Of a stretch of DNA of 64,000 bases, positions 42,789 to 52,118 are shown piece by piece (position 1 is the first letter of the stretch; every line of letters starts with the position of its first letter). The notes beneath the pieces were generated by a model. The model made no database searches. It was not told where the DNA came from and saw nothing but the letters and a program-made list of their open reading frames with translations. The position numbers were made by a program, and so were the translations under genes. Source of the stretch: Salinigranum salinum (GTDB taxonomy: Archaea; Halobacteriota; Halobacteria; Halobacteriales; Haloferacaceae); NCBI RefSeq assembly GCF_009176545.1, contig NZ_VTOJ01000002.1, forward strand, positions 372,001 to 436,000, read 5' to 3'.

Positions 42789-43862
42789 TCACTGCTCGGG
42801 GTTCGGGTCGAAGATGTCGGGTCGTTCCTCCCCCTCGGCGGTCACGATCGCCATACAGCCCTTGCGGGCGACCCGCGAGAGCGCGTGGTCGACGAGTTTG
42901 AAGTTCCCCGGGACGGGGAAGCTCATCGTCGCGATCGTCGTCGAGCCGGGTGCGACGGGCTTGGTCTGGACGTGGGTCTCCGGGCGGGTGGTGAGCGAGC
43001 CTTCGGGGTACAGTTCCTCCCACACGTTGCCGATGGGGTGGAAGCTGGAGGTGAGGTTCGGCCCGCCGGTGACGAAGTACGTCCGGACGGTGTCGCCCGT
43101 CGAGACCGTCGCCGCGGTCCCGTGACCGTCGGGCGTCAGAGCGTACTGTTCGCCGTTCATCACGACGTACGTCGGCTCCTCCCGCTTCATCGCCTGCATG
43201 TCGAAGCGGTGTTTACCGGACTCGCCGGCCTCCTTGTCCGTGTAGATCTCGTGCTGGCCGAGGTAGAGTTCGTGGTCGACCGCGGGCATCCCCTCCTCGG
43301 GTTCGACGAGGATGATGCCGAACATCCCCGCCGAGATGTGCATGTCGAGGTTCGGGACCGCGCAGTGGTAGATGTACGCGCCGGGGTACGTCGCCTTGAA
43401 CCGCAGGCGGGCGGTCTCGCCTGGCGCGGTCATCGTCGCCTCGGCACCACCACCGGGGCCGGCGACGGCGTGGAAGTCGACGTTGTGCGGGAGGGCGTTC
43501 CCCGAGGGGTTCTCGAACGTCAGGTCCACCGTGTCACCCTTCCGAACCCGGATGAACGGCCCCGGCACCTGGCCGTTGTACGTCATGTAGTCGAACGTGA
43601 CGCCGTCTTCGATCTCGGCCGTCACTTCCTCCGGGCGGAGGGTGACGTCGACCGTCGTCGGCGTCGACCGCTGGATGGGGCCGGGGATGTCGGTCGGGTC
43701 CGCGGCGACCCGGTCGACCGTCGGTTTCGCGTTCTGCTCCATCGCCGTGCGCTGTCGCTCCGTGTCCGCCGCGGTCGGTGCGTTCGCGGCACAGCCGGCG
43801 ACGGCGGCCGCGCCGCCGACGCCGAGGGCTTCGAGGACGGAACGACGGGTGGTTCGGACCAT
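42789..43862 (-). CDS. nirK: Copper-containing nitrite reductase (NO-forming)
   Basis: A 357-residue protein with a Tat-lipoprotein-type signal (RRSVLEALGVGGAAAVAGC, lipobox Cys24) and two cupredoxin domains. Type 1 copper ligands are seen in LPHNVDF and HCAVPNLDMHISAGM (C, H, M); type 2 ligands are the His of NVDFH, YHC and TSSFHPIG. It reduces nitrite to nitric oxide outside the membrane. The electron donor is probably a halocyanin such as the cupredoxin at 44235. Its promoter has a GGTTTTAGTCC box about 37-47 bp upstream but no CGAA-N4-TTCG site at the usual distance. Confidence 0.96.
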   Translation of the reverse strand: MVRTTRRSVLEALGVGGAAAVAGCAANAPTAADTERQRTAMEQNAKPTVDRVAADPTDIPGPIQRSTPTTVDVTLRPEEVTAEIEDGVTFDYMTYNGQVPGPFIRVRKGDTVDLTFENPSGNALPHNVDFHAVAGPGGGAEATMTAPGETARLRFKATYPGAYIYHCAVPNLDMHISAGMFGIILVEPEEGMPAVDHELYLGQHEIYTDKEAGESGKHRFDMQAMKREEPTYVVMNGEQYALTPDGHGTAATVSTGDTVRTYFVTGGPNLTSSFHPIGNVWEELYPEGSLTTRPETHVQTKPVAPGSTTIATMSFPVPGNFKLVDHALSRVARKGCMAIVTAEGEERPDIFDPNPEQ

Positions 43863-44234
43863 CGGTGGTCACCTCACAGTCGTGAGCTAGTGGTACAGGG
43901 ACTAAAACCGGGACTCAGGCTGTACGACCGTGAGAACGCGGGCGGAGATGTTCGGACTGGACACTTAAATCAGCGACCAGCGTCTCGCTCGTGCGTCGGA
44001 GCCATCCCTGGTGGACTCGCGCGACCGCGCCGGCGGATACGTCGGCGTCTCCGGACGGTCCGTCCGAGCGACTCGTTTCACCCGGCCGAGGGTCGGTCGC
44101 CACTCGGACAGTGGCGGACGGCATCGAACGCGGTGGGTGAGCCGGCTCGATCGACGTCGCGACTCCGCGACAAGTGACCTCGTAAAAACATTTTTTATTG
44201 TTAGGTTCTATCGTTCCGCGAGGGTAGTTACCTA
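43863..44234. other. Divergent region between nirK and the cupredoxin gene
   Basis: It contains the minus-strand nirK box, an ACTTAAAT box at 43963-43970 on the plus strand with no convincing gene after it, and an AT-rich TTTTTTATTG at 44191-44200 that is the likely promoter of the cupredoxin gene. No CGAA-N4-TTCG palindrome is present. Confidence 0.55.
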
Positions 44235-45221
44235 ATGACGCGATCGGACGACAGCGGAGCGGACGAACTGGACACGTACCGGCTCGCGCGCCGTGCAGTG
44301 TTGAAGGCGACCGGTGGTGCGGCGGCGCTGTCGCTGGGGGCCGGAACGGCCGCCGCGGCGAACCACAACAACGGCCACTCGGGGAACGAGAACGGGAACG
44401 GCCCCGGAACGGGCCAGGGTGACTCGAACCCGAACTACATCGACCCGGTGTTCGGACAGGCGTCCGCGGAGCCGAAGCCGGAGTCGTTCCGGCCACCGGT
44501 CCGACCGGATCACGAGGTGGACATGCTGTTCACCGTCGAGAACCTGCTGTTCGCGGCCGCGGCCGAACTGGACGAGGATCAGAGAACGGCCGTCAACAGC
44601 GCTGCTGCGGACGGGACTGTGACGAGTCAAGAGGCGGGCGATCTGGACGAGACCATCACGATCGAAACGCCGAACGGGCCGGAGGAGGTCCCGCTCTCGG
44701 CGGTCGCTGGGGCCTTGACCGAGACGCTCGGGTTCAACTTCGAGCCGGCGGGGCTGGTGGTCGAACCCGGCGACATCGTCGTCTTCGACGCAGTGTCGCC
44801 CGACCACCTCGTCGCCTCGTATCACGAGCGACACGGGCGGCAGAACCGCGTTCCCGGGGACCCCGGGTCCGGAACCGGACTCATCTCGTCGCCGCTCATC
44901 CCCGTCGGCGGCTACTGGCTCTACCAGTTCGAGGAGCCGGGCGTCTACGACCTCAACTGCACGGTCCACGAGCTCTTCGGCATGGTGATTCGGGTGGTGG
45001 TCACGGACGACCCGAACGACGTGCCCGAACTCGACGTCGACGAGGGGAGCGGCCGCCCGCCGGAAGACGTCAACGAGATCGAACTCGTGTTCGGCGGCCT
45101 CGACCCGAACCTCCCGAGCGCCCTCGGCGCGCTCGAGACCGATGCGCTCTCCCCCGGGAACATCGTCGACGAGGGCGAAGTCAGCTGGGAGGCCGTCGTC
45201 GAGGAACACCGGACGTCGTAG
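44235..45221 (+). CDS. Secreted cupredoxin (halocyanin/plastocyanin-like)
   Basis: A 328-residue protein with a twin-arginine signal (RRAVLKATGGAAALSLGAG, then an AAAA cleavage region) and no lipobox Cys, so it is probably released or wall-held. After a Asn/Gly-rich stretch and a helical segment, the C-terminal cupredoxin has SPDHLVASYH (first Cu His) and DLNCTVHELFGMVI with C, H and M of a type 1 site. A 60-residue acidic tail follows. It lies next to nirK and may donate electrons to it or act as a sink for NO or copper. Confidence 0.85.
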   Translation: MTRSDDSGADELDTYRLARRAVLKATGGAAALSLGAGTAAAANHNNGHSGNENGNGPGTGQGDSNPNYIDPVFGQASAEPKPESFRPPVRPDHEVDMLFTVENLLFAAAAELDEDQRTAVNSAAADGTVTSQEAGDLDETITIETPNGPEEVPLSAVAGALTETLGFNFEPAGLVVEPGDIVVFDAVSPDHLVASYHERHGRQNRVPGDPGSGTGLISSPLIPVGGYWLYQFEEPGVYDLNCTVHELFGMVIRVVVTDDPNDVPELDVDEGSGRPPEDVNEIELVFGGLDPNLPSALGALETDALSPGNIVDEGEVSWEAVVEEHRTS

Positions 45222-45261
45222 CGGGCCTCGGGACGGTCCCCGGACGGGCTGTGGCCGCGCG

Positions 45262-47544
45262 TCAGTCGTCCGACTGGAGCGCCCGTGCCGGCTGAGGCAA
45301 CCGGACGTCGTCGGGATCGGTCACCTCGCGCCGCGACCGGAGCTTGTCGAGCACGTCGTACGCGAACAGGAACGTCCCGGCGATGAGCAAGGTGTCGCCG
45401 GGCATCCGCACCCAGAACAGCAACTGGACGAGGTCGCGCTCGTAGAAGGCCAGGCTGCGGGCGGCGTCGTAGCTGGCGGTGAAGGCCGTCTCCAGCTGGA
45501 GGAACCCCACGGGGAGGACCGAGACGAACACCATGAGCGCGAGCCCGACGTTCCAGAGCCAGAACGCCCACCGGAGTCGCCGGCCCGACCACTCCCTGGT
45601 CGTGATCCGGAGCATGTACGTCGCCATGCCGATGGCGAGGAAGCCGAACGCACCGAACATGGCGGCGTGGGCGTGTCCCACCGTGAGGTAGGTGCCGTGC
45701 TCGTAGTAGTTCACCAGGGGGAGGTTGATGAAGAACCCGAGCACGCCCGCCCCGACGAAGTTCCACGCCCCCGAGGCGATGATGAACATGAAGGGGAGCG
45801 TGTAGGGGAACGACTCGCCCTGCGCCGCCAGCGAGCGGTACTCGTTCAGCGCCTCGAAGAGGATGAACACCAGCGGGAGGAGTTCGAGCGTCGAGAAGGC
45901 GCTCCCGATCGGCACCCAGAGGTCGGGCAGACCGACCCACCAGTAGTGGTGCGAGACGCCGATGACGCCCGTACTCATCACGAGCAGGGCCTCGAACATC
46001 ACGGCCTTCTCGGCCGACTCTCGTCTGAGGAGGTTCATCGAGACGAGAGTGATGCCGACGATGGCGACGATGAAGAACTCGAACGCGCCCTCGACCCACA
46101 TGTGGACGACCCACCACCGCCAGAACTCGGTGACGACGATGTTGGTCCCCGGGGTGTAGAGGAAGCCCGCGACGAACAGCAGGGCGATCGAGCCGCCGGC
46201 GTAGAGGATCATGTGCGCGAGACCGTAGCGCGGCTCCTCCCGGAGGAGGGGTCGGAAGCCGCGGGCGACCAGCGCGGCCCACGCGAGAAAGCCCAGGAGC
46301 AAGCCGGCCTGCCAGAGTTTGCCGACCTCGAGGTATTCGAGGCCCTCGTTGCCGAGGATCCACCAGAGCGCGCCGTCGATGTACCCCTGCGCGCCGAGCC
46401 AGATGCCGGCGAGCCCGCCGACGGCGACGACCACGAGCGCGCCGAGGAGGCCGTAGACGTACCGTCCCTGGTTCTCCGGCTCGTAGCCGGTCAGGAGCGC
46501 GGGGAGGAACAGCCCCGCGCCGAGCCAGAGCGTGGCGATCCAGAGCACGCCGAGGTCGATGTGCCACGTCTTCGCGATGGCAAAGGGGAGCCACTGGAGG
46601 ACGTTCACGCCGAGCAGTTCGCCGAGGCCGAAGAAGCCGGCACGCTCGACGTAGTAGTGAGCGAGCAGGCCACCGAGGAGCACCTGTCCACAGAACAGCA
46701 GGGCGGCAACGGGGACGAACGACAGCGCCGCCATCTGACTCGGCACGAGATCGACGTCGCCCGGACGCGGGACATCGATGTGCTCCGTCTCGGGTTCGGG
46801 CAGGTCGACCGAGCGGTAGAGCCAGATGCCCAGTCCAGCGGCACCGACGAGGAGGATCATCGCGACGACCGACCACGTCATCGCCGCGGCGGTGGGTTCG
46901 TTCCCCGCGTCGGGCGCGTACGGCCAGTCGTTGGTGTAGGTGTGCGTCGACCCCGGCCGTTCCGTGTGGGCGGCCCACGCGGTCCAGAGCGCGAAGTCGG
47001 CGAAGTCACGCGCTTCCTCCTCGGAGGAGATCATCCCCGCGGGGACGCCCCGTTCGGCCTCACCCTCGTGATAGCGTTCGACGTACTGTTCGCGGACGCG
47101 CTCGTGCGCCCACGCCTCGGCGGCCGAGTAGTCGACTGGACCGCCGTCGTACCCCCGATCGAGGTCCGACTCGACGAGGCTGTCGACGGCGGCCTGCCGC
47201 TCGCGCGCGAGGTCCGCGTACGCCGTCCCGTAGCGCTCGCGGGCGTAGTACTCCTTCATGTACTCCGTCTTCAGGTCGAGCGCGTCGGCGGTGTAGTCCT
47301 CGCCGAAGTACGCGCCGTTGCCGAGGACCGAACCGTGGTTCATCAGCCCGTCCTGCTGGAAGACCGTCTTCCCGTGCCGGACGTCGGCACCGGTCGCGAT
47401 CGTCTCACCGTCCGGTCCCTCGATGCGCTGTGGGATGGGCGGTGCCTGTTCGTACGCGAGGTACGCCCCCGCGCCCATCACGACCAGGTTGAACACGAAC
47501 ACGACGACCAGCACGCGTGCGATCGTTCGTCTGCGTATCTCCAT
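45262..47544 (-). CDS. norB: Quinol-type nitric oxide reductase (qNOR)
   Basis: A 760-residue membrane enzyme that reduces 2 NO to N2O using quinol. The N-terminal extension with a periplasm-type domain (GKTVFQQDGLMNHGSVLGNG) marks the quinol form. The 14-helix NorB core carries the heme and FeB histidines in KTWHIDLGVLW, WWVVHMWVEGAFEF, SHHYWWVGLP and VGHAHAAMFGAFGF, with catalytic Glu residues nearby. The start is placed at the ATG 47544; a GTG at 47568 would bring it closer to operator site 5. It is convergent with the cupredoxin gene. Confidence 0.95.
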   Translation of the reverse strand: MEIRRRTIARVLVVVFVFNLVVMGAGAYLAYEQAPPIPQRIEGPDGETIATGADVRHGKTVFQQDGLMNHGSVLGNGAYFGEDYTADALDLKTEYMKEYYARERYGTAYADLARERQAAVDSLVESDLDRGYDGGPVDYSAAEAWAHERVREQYVERYHEGEAERGVPAGMISSEEEARDFADFALWTAWAAHTERPGSTHTYTNDWPYAPDAGNEPTAAAMTWSVVAMILLVGAAGLGIWLYRSVDLPEPETEHIDVPRPGDVDLVPSQMAALSFVPVAALLFCGQVLLGGLLAHYYVERAGFFGLGELLGVNVLQWLPFAIAKTWHIDLGVLWIATLWLGAGLFLPALLTGYEPENQGRYVYGLLGALVVVAVGGLAGIWLGAQGYIDGALWWILGNEGLEYLEVGKLWQAGLLLGFLAWAALVARGFRPLLREEPRYGLAHMILYAGGSIALLFVAGFLYTPGTNIVVTEFWRWWVVHMWVEGAFEFFIVAIVGITLVSMNLLRRESAEKAVMFEALLVMSTGVIGVSHHYWWVGLPDLWVPIGSAFSTLELLPLVFILFEALNEYRSLAAQGESFPYTLPFMFIIASGAWNFVGAGVLGFFINLPLVNYYEHGTYLTVGHAHAAMFGAFGFLAIGMATYMLRITTREWSGRRLRWAFWLWNVGLALMVFVSVLPVGFLQLETAFTASYDAARSLAFYERDLVQLLFWVRMPGDTLLIAGTFLFAYDVLDKLRSRREVTDPDDVRLPQPARALQSDD

Positions 47545-47611
47545 GACAGTCGGCTGTTCACGGGCCACCGTTACCGGCGTCACGGCGCTTCCCAGACCAC
47601 GACACGGGGGG

Positions 47612-47623
47612 CGAACATGTTCG
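47612..47623. promoter_or_regulatory. CGAA-N4-TTCG operator, site 5 (norB)
   Basis: CGAACATGTTCG is a perfect 12-bp palindrome, 67 bp before the norB ATG (43 bp before an alternative GTG). If the spacing to transcription start is as in sites 1-4, norB would have a leader of about 29 nt. Confidence 0.65.
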
Positions 47624-47752
47624 ACCTGCGGGATCAAGGGAAAGGAGGACTCCCGTCGAGCGTGATCCCGCGGTTCACTCCGTGGCTACGGGTCGGTCGA
47701 CGCGGGCACGTCGGGCGAAGCTTATTTGCATGATTAACCGTTGACAATACCT

Positions 47753-49681
47753 ATGCCGTCTGACAACGGGGCTGCGGGCATCGACCGTCGACAGGTGTTG
47801 AAGACGCTCGGCGTCGGCGGACTGGTCGGACTGGCAGGGTGTAGCAGCGAGGACGCAAGCGACGCCGACGGCGCTGGCGACGCCACCGACACCGACGGCG
47901 GGACAGGGACCACAGAGGCGTTCGAGGCGCAGGGACCGGGTGATAGACGCTGGATCCGGGCGGCCACCTCCAGCGCGCAGAGTCTCAACCCGCTCAACGT
48001 CAGCGACGAGGCGACGACGAACCGGATCGGCCTGCTGTACGACCCCGGCAGCGTCACCGTCGACGGGCCCGCCGTCGAGGGGCGACTGCTGTCGGACTGG
48101 CAGCTCTCCGACGACGCCCGCACGGTCACGTACACGGTCCGCGAGGGACTGGAGTGGGGGGCCGGCTACGGGCAGGTCACCGCCGACGACTACATCGCGT
48201 TCGTCGAGAACATCGTCTACGGCGACCTCGGCAGGGAGCAACGGCCGGTCGGCTACACGCAGACGGACAGCTACGTCCTCGGCGGTGAGCGGTTCGAGAT
48301 CGAACGGCTCGGGAAACTGTCGTTCCGCGTCACGCTGCCACAGCCGCGGGCGTACTGGCTGACAGAGGATCCGCTTCGGGTAGCGTGGATCGTCCCCGCG
48401 GGGCTGATCGAGAAGTACAAGCCCCTGCAGAAGCGGACGGTGAACGGCGAGGAGGCGAACGTCGTCAGACAGATCGGCGCGGACCCGGCCGTCGCGGAGG
48501 CCGACCTCGCCGGGAACCTCGGGCCGTTCACGTTCGAGCGCTGGACGAAGGGACAGAAGCTGGTACTGAGCCGGAACGACGACTACTACCTCGCGGGCAC
48601 GGACGTCGGCGGCGGACGGTTCGAGGGTGCGCCGACCATCGAGGACTTCACCTACCAGGTGTTCGACGAGCAGTCGACCGCGTACTCGGCGTTGCGTGCG
48701 GGCGACATCACCGCGACGAGCCTCGAGGCACGGAAGGTCGACGAGGTCGGGTCGAGCGACGGGGTAACGGTGTTCGAGTCGCAGTTCGGCGACGGGGTGT
48801 TCTACCTCAACCTCAACCACAGGGTCAACGGCTGGGCACCGATCCGCGAGAGCCGCGCGGTGCGGCAGGCGTTCGCCCACCTGATCGACAAGACCACCCT
48901 CATCGACCAGATCTTCGAGGGACACGCCGACCCCGCGGCGACGTTCCACCCCAGCTGGGGGCCGTTCTACCCCGACGACCTGCCGACGTTCGAGCCCAGC
49001 GTCGACCGGGCACGGGAGAAGTTCGAGAACGGGACCGGGAGCGACTACGGCTACGACGGCGAGGCGTTCCTCGGGCCGGACGGCGAGCAGGTCGAACTGC
49101 GGCTCGCGATCAACAACGCCAGCCAGACCGGCGAGATCATCGGCAACTACCTCAAAGAGCGGCTCGGCCAGGCGGGCATCGCGGTGACCGTCGTCGGGAC
49201 CAACTTCACGAAGCTCCTCACCCAGTACGGTCGGAACAGCGTCGACAACAACCCGAACTTCGACGGCGAGCCCTCGTACAACTCCGGGCCGTACAACGCT
49301 GGCGCGTACGACGAGGCCATCTCACAGGAGCCGTGGGACATCCTGCAGGGGGTCGGGTTCTCCGCGGCCCCCTTCACCCCGTGGCAGATCATCGACCTCG
49401 TGCTGACGCGCACGGGGACGTTCAACTACTTCGGCTACACGACCGACGACTACGACCTCTCGACGCGGATCGAGGAGGCGGCCACGGCGACCTCGCGGTC
49501 GGAGACCGAGTCGATCCTCGCGGAGATGTTCCGCTTCCTCGCCCGCGAGCAGCCACTCACGTGGCTCTACAACGACAACTTCCTCGGCGGCTACCGCCGT
49601 GCGGTGTCGAACTTCCCGGAGCCGGACAGCTACTGGGACAAACCGGACAGCCGGACGCTGACGCTCCGCACCGCACAGTGA
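47753..49681 (+). CDS. ABC transporter substrate-binding lipoprotein, dipeptide/oligopeptide type
   Basis: A 642-residue protein with a Tat-lipoprotein signal (RRQVLKTLGVGGLVGLAGC, Cys33 area) and an acidic Ser/Thr linker. The family 5 binding fold shows SLNPLNVS, WQLSDDARTVTYTVREGLEW, and GAYDEAISQEPWDILQ late. It captures peptides or other small solutes at the membrane. Two permease genes follow on the same strand. A TTATTTGC box at 47722-47729 precedes it. Confidence 0.92.
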   Translation: MPSDNGAAGIDRRQVLKTLGVGGLVGLAGCSSEDASDADGAGDATDTDGGTGTTEAFEAQGPGDRRWIRAATSSAQSLNPLNVSDEATTNRIGLLYDPGSVTVDGPAVEGRLLSDWQLSDDARTVTYTVREGLEWGAGYGQVTADDYIAFVENIVYGDLGREQRPVGYTQTDSYVLGGERFEIERLGKLSFRVTLPQPRAYWLTEDPLRVAWIVPAGLIEKYKPLQKRTVNGEEANVVRQIGADPAVAEADLAGNLGPFTFERWTKGQKLVLSRNDDYYLAGTDVGGGRFEGAPTIEDFTYQVFDEQSTAYSALRAGDITATSLEARKVDEVGSSDGVTVFESQFGDGVFYLNLNHRVNGWAPIRESRAVRQAFAHLIDKTTLIDQIFEGHADPAATFHPSWGPFYPDDLPTFEPSVDRAREKFENGTGSDYGYDGEAFLGPDGEQVELRLAINNASQTGEIIGNYLKERLGQAGIAVTVVGTNFTKLLTQYGRNSVDNNPNFDGEPSYNSGPYNAGAYDEAISQEPWDILQGVGFSAAPFTPWQIIDLVLTRTGTFNYFGYTTDDYDLSTRIEEAATATSRSETESILAEMFRFLAREQPLTWLYNDNFLGGYRRAVSNFPEPDSYWDKPDSRTLTLRTAQ

Positions 49682-49775
49682 ACGCCGGACACGACCGCCG
49701 CTCGGTCCGTCGAGATCGAACCGCCGCGGGGCAGATCGATCGGGATCGACCCCGGAGACGGGACGGAGCCGACCG

Positions 49776-50786
49776 ATGTCGATGAGGTGGTACGTGGTAC
49801 GGCGACTGCTGTGGACCGTCGTGGCGACGTGGGTGGCCGTCAGCCTGACGTTCGGACTCCTGATGGTCGCCCCGAGCCCGGGCGCCGAGGCCGCGGCGGC
49901 CCAGTGTGCCGCACAGGACCAGGACCCCGAGCAGTGCCGGCAGAACTACCTGGAGGAGCGCGGCCTCACCCGCCCGATCTCGGTCCAGTACGTCGACTTC
50001 ATGACCGGGATCTTCACGCTCGACTGGGGCTACTCGAACAGCCAGGGCAAGCCCGTCCTCGCCGCCATCGCGGACGCGTGGGTGTACTCGGCGCAGTACT
50101 TCGTCCCGAGCGTCCTCCTCAGCGCCGTCGTCGGCTACGCCATCGGCCTGTACAGCGCGGTGAACCGGCACACGCTCACCGACTACGTCGGCTCGTTCGT
50201 CGCCTACTTCGGCATCAGCGTCCCGAACTTCTGGTTCGCGATCGTGTTGATCCTGATCGTGGGCGTCTGGTTCCGGGACGCGCAGGTGCTGGGCGTCTCC
50301 CTGGAGCCGCTGAGCCTCCGAACCTACTACGAGGTCGACTACCCGACGTTCAGCGTCAGGAACGCGAAACAGCTCGTGCTGCCGGTTGTCGTCCTCTCGA
50401 CGGCGAGCGTCGCCAGTCAGATGCGATACGCGCGGGCGCAGGCGCTCGAGTACGCGACCGCCGACTTCGTCAAGACCGCCCGGGCGAAAGGTGCCTCGAC
50501 GTGGCGCGTGCTGATCTACCACGTCCTCCGGGTCGCGCTCGTCCCGCTGTCGACGATCCTCATCGTCGACGTGCTCGCGGTGCTGTTCGCGGGCTCGTTC
50601 GTCATCGAGACGATCTTCCAGATCCCGGGTCTCGGCCGACTGGCGCTCGAAGCGATCAGTCAGCGAGACACGGATCTGGTGCTGGCCACGACACTGATCC
50701 CCGTCTTCCTGGCGATCGTCGGGAACCTCATCCAGGACCTGGCGTACGTCTCCCTCGACCCACGGATCGACTACGGTGATCGGTGA
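49776..50786 (+). CDS. ABC transporter permease, DppB type
   Basis: A 336-residue permease with six membrane helices. The first helix is in RRLLWTVVATWVAVSLTFGLL; a periplasmic loop follows with an unusual Cys pair (AQCAAQDQDPEQC), and the EAA loop reads DFVKTARAKGASTWRVLIYHVLR. IFQIPGLGRLALEAIS is the family end signature. It starts 94 bp after the binding protein and overlaps the next permease. Confidence 0.93.
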   Translation: MSMRWYVVRRLLWTVVATWVAVSLTFGLLMVAPSPGAEAAAAQCAAQDQDPEQCRQNYLEERGLTRPISVQYVDFMTGIFTLDWGYSNSQGKPVLAAIADAWVYSAQYFVPSVLLSAVVGYAIGLYSAVNRHTLTDYVGSFVAYFGISVPNFWFAIVLILIVGVWFRDAQVLGVSLEPLSLRTYYEVDYPTFSVRNAKQLVLPVVVLSTASVASQMRYARAQALEYATADFVKTARAKGASTWRVLIYHVLRVALVPLSTILIVDVLAVLFAGSFVIETIFQIPGLGRLALEAISQRDTDLVLATTLIPVFLAIVGNLIQDLAYVSLDPRIDYGDR

Positions 50787-51955
50787 TGTCGGGGGACGCC
50801 ACGCGAGAAACGGCGGCGTTCGACGCCGAGACGGAGGCGCTCGACTCCGAGGCGGACAGGTTCGACACGATCGAGTGGGACGAGATCGACGCCGACGGCG
50901 ACGGTGTCTCGCCAGTCCTCGTCGTCGAGGCGCTCGTCTTCGTCGTCGTCGCGGCCGCGTTCGCCTACGACTACCTCGTCGTCGCGAACGACGGGCCGCT
51001 CCTGTTCGACTGGGACGTCACGTCGGTCGAGTGGCTGTTCCTCGCGGTCCTCGTGCTGGGCGCGTTCCACGTCGTCGCCCCGCTGGCGCGGAACCGCCGG
51101 ATGACCGCGTACTACTGGCGACAGTTCCGGAACGACCGGTTAGCGGTCGTCTCCGCCGGCTACCTGTGTCTCCTGTTCCTGATCGGGGTGTTCGGCCCGA
51201 TCGTCTGGGCGGCCCCGAACGGGACGATCGACTACGGGACGGCGTACGCGCCGCCGGTGTTCCTCGGCGGCGACGGGGCCTCGCTGGCGCACGCGCTGGG
51301 GACCGACGCACAGGGGCGGCATCTCTGGCACCTCATCGTCTACGGCATCCGAGTCAGCTTCGAGGTCGGGCTCATCTCGACCGCGATCGCCATCACGCTC
51401 GGGACCGTCGTCGGCGCGGTCGCCGCGAACGTGGGCGGCTACGTCGACGAGGTGCTCATGCGCTACGTCGACATCCAGCAGACGTTTCCGGTGTTCGTCC
51501 TCCTCGTGTTCCTCGTCTACCTGTTCGACGCGAGCCTGCTCCTCATCGTCGTCCTCTACGGCGTGTTCGGCTGGGAGGGGACCGCCAGACTCGTCCGGTC
51601 GGAGGCGCTCCAGCGCTCGGAGGAGACGTACACGAAGGTCGCCGAGGCGGCCGGCGCGAGTCACTGGTGGGTCGTCCGCCGGCACGTCATCCCGAACGTG
51701 TCGAGCACGGTCATCACGGCGGCGACGCTCTCCATCCCCGTCTTCATCCTCGGCGAGGCCACGCTGTCGTTCCTCGGGTTCGGCGACCCGAGCACGTTCA
51801 GCTGGGGCCGGACGATCAACGCGGGGCGCTCGGACCTCGACAGCGCCTGGTGGATCAGCACGATCCCGGGCGTGGTGTTGTTCCTCACGGTGCTGGCGTT
51901 CAACTTCACGGGCGACGCGCTCCGCGACGCCGTCGACCCGCGGACGGACTCGTGA
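50783..51955 (+). CDS. ABC transporter permease, DppC type, with acidic N-terminus
   Basis: A 390-residue permease. The first about 50 residues are acidic and likely cytoplasmic, and two extra helices (VVEALVFVVVAAAFAYDYL, then VEWLFLAVLVLG) come before the six-helix core, which has GTDAQGRHLWHLIVYG and the EAA loop YTKVAEAAGASHWWVVRRHV. The start is GTG at 50783 or ATG at 50786, overlapping the DppB-type gene. No ATPase gene follows: the next gene is on the other strand. Confidence 0.92.
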   Translation: MMSGDATRETAAFDAETEALDSEADRFDTIEWDEIDADGDGVSPVLVVEALVFVVVAAAFAYDYLVVANDGPLLFDWDVTSVEWLFLAVLVLGAFHVVAPLARNRRMTAYYWRQFRNDRLAVVSAGYLCLLFLIGVFGPIVWAAPNGTIDYGTAYAPPVFLGGDGASLAHALGTDAQGRHLWHLIVYGIRVSFEVGLISTAIAITLGTVVGAVAANVGGYVDEVLMRYVDIQQTFPVFVLLVFLVYLFDASLLLIVVLYGVFGWEGTARLVRSEALQRSEETYTKVAEAAGASHWWVVRRHVIPNVSSTVITAATLSIPVFILGEATLSFLGFGDPSTFSWGRTINAGRSDLDSAWWISTIPGVVLFLTVLAFNFTGDALRDAVDPRTDS

Positions 51956-52118
51956 CGTGGCGACCGGGTCGTGGGTCGGAGACGGCTCGTCGGTGACGCG
52001 CCACACGCCGCCGCGAGCTGTCCCGGACGGGGAGGGTGGGGCCTCTCGTGCTGTGAGACCGCTCGGCCCCCTCCGGGTGTCCGGCCGCTCGGACCTGTCG
52101 GAGACGTCGGCCCGGGAG

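Noticed and set aside
43991-44140. Possible small leaderless gene starting at a GTG about 25 bp after an ACTTAAAT box
   Set aside because: The frame gives about 49 residues rich in Ser, Pro and Arg without a motif; composition is like non-coding frames here.
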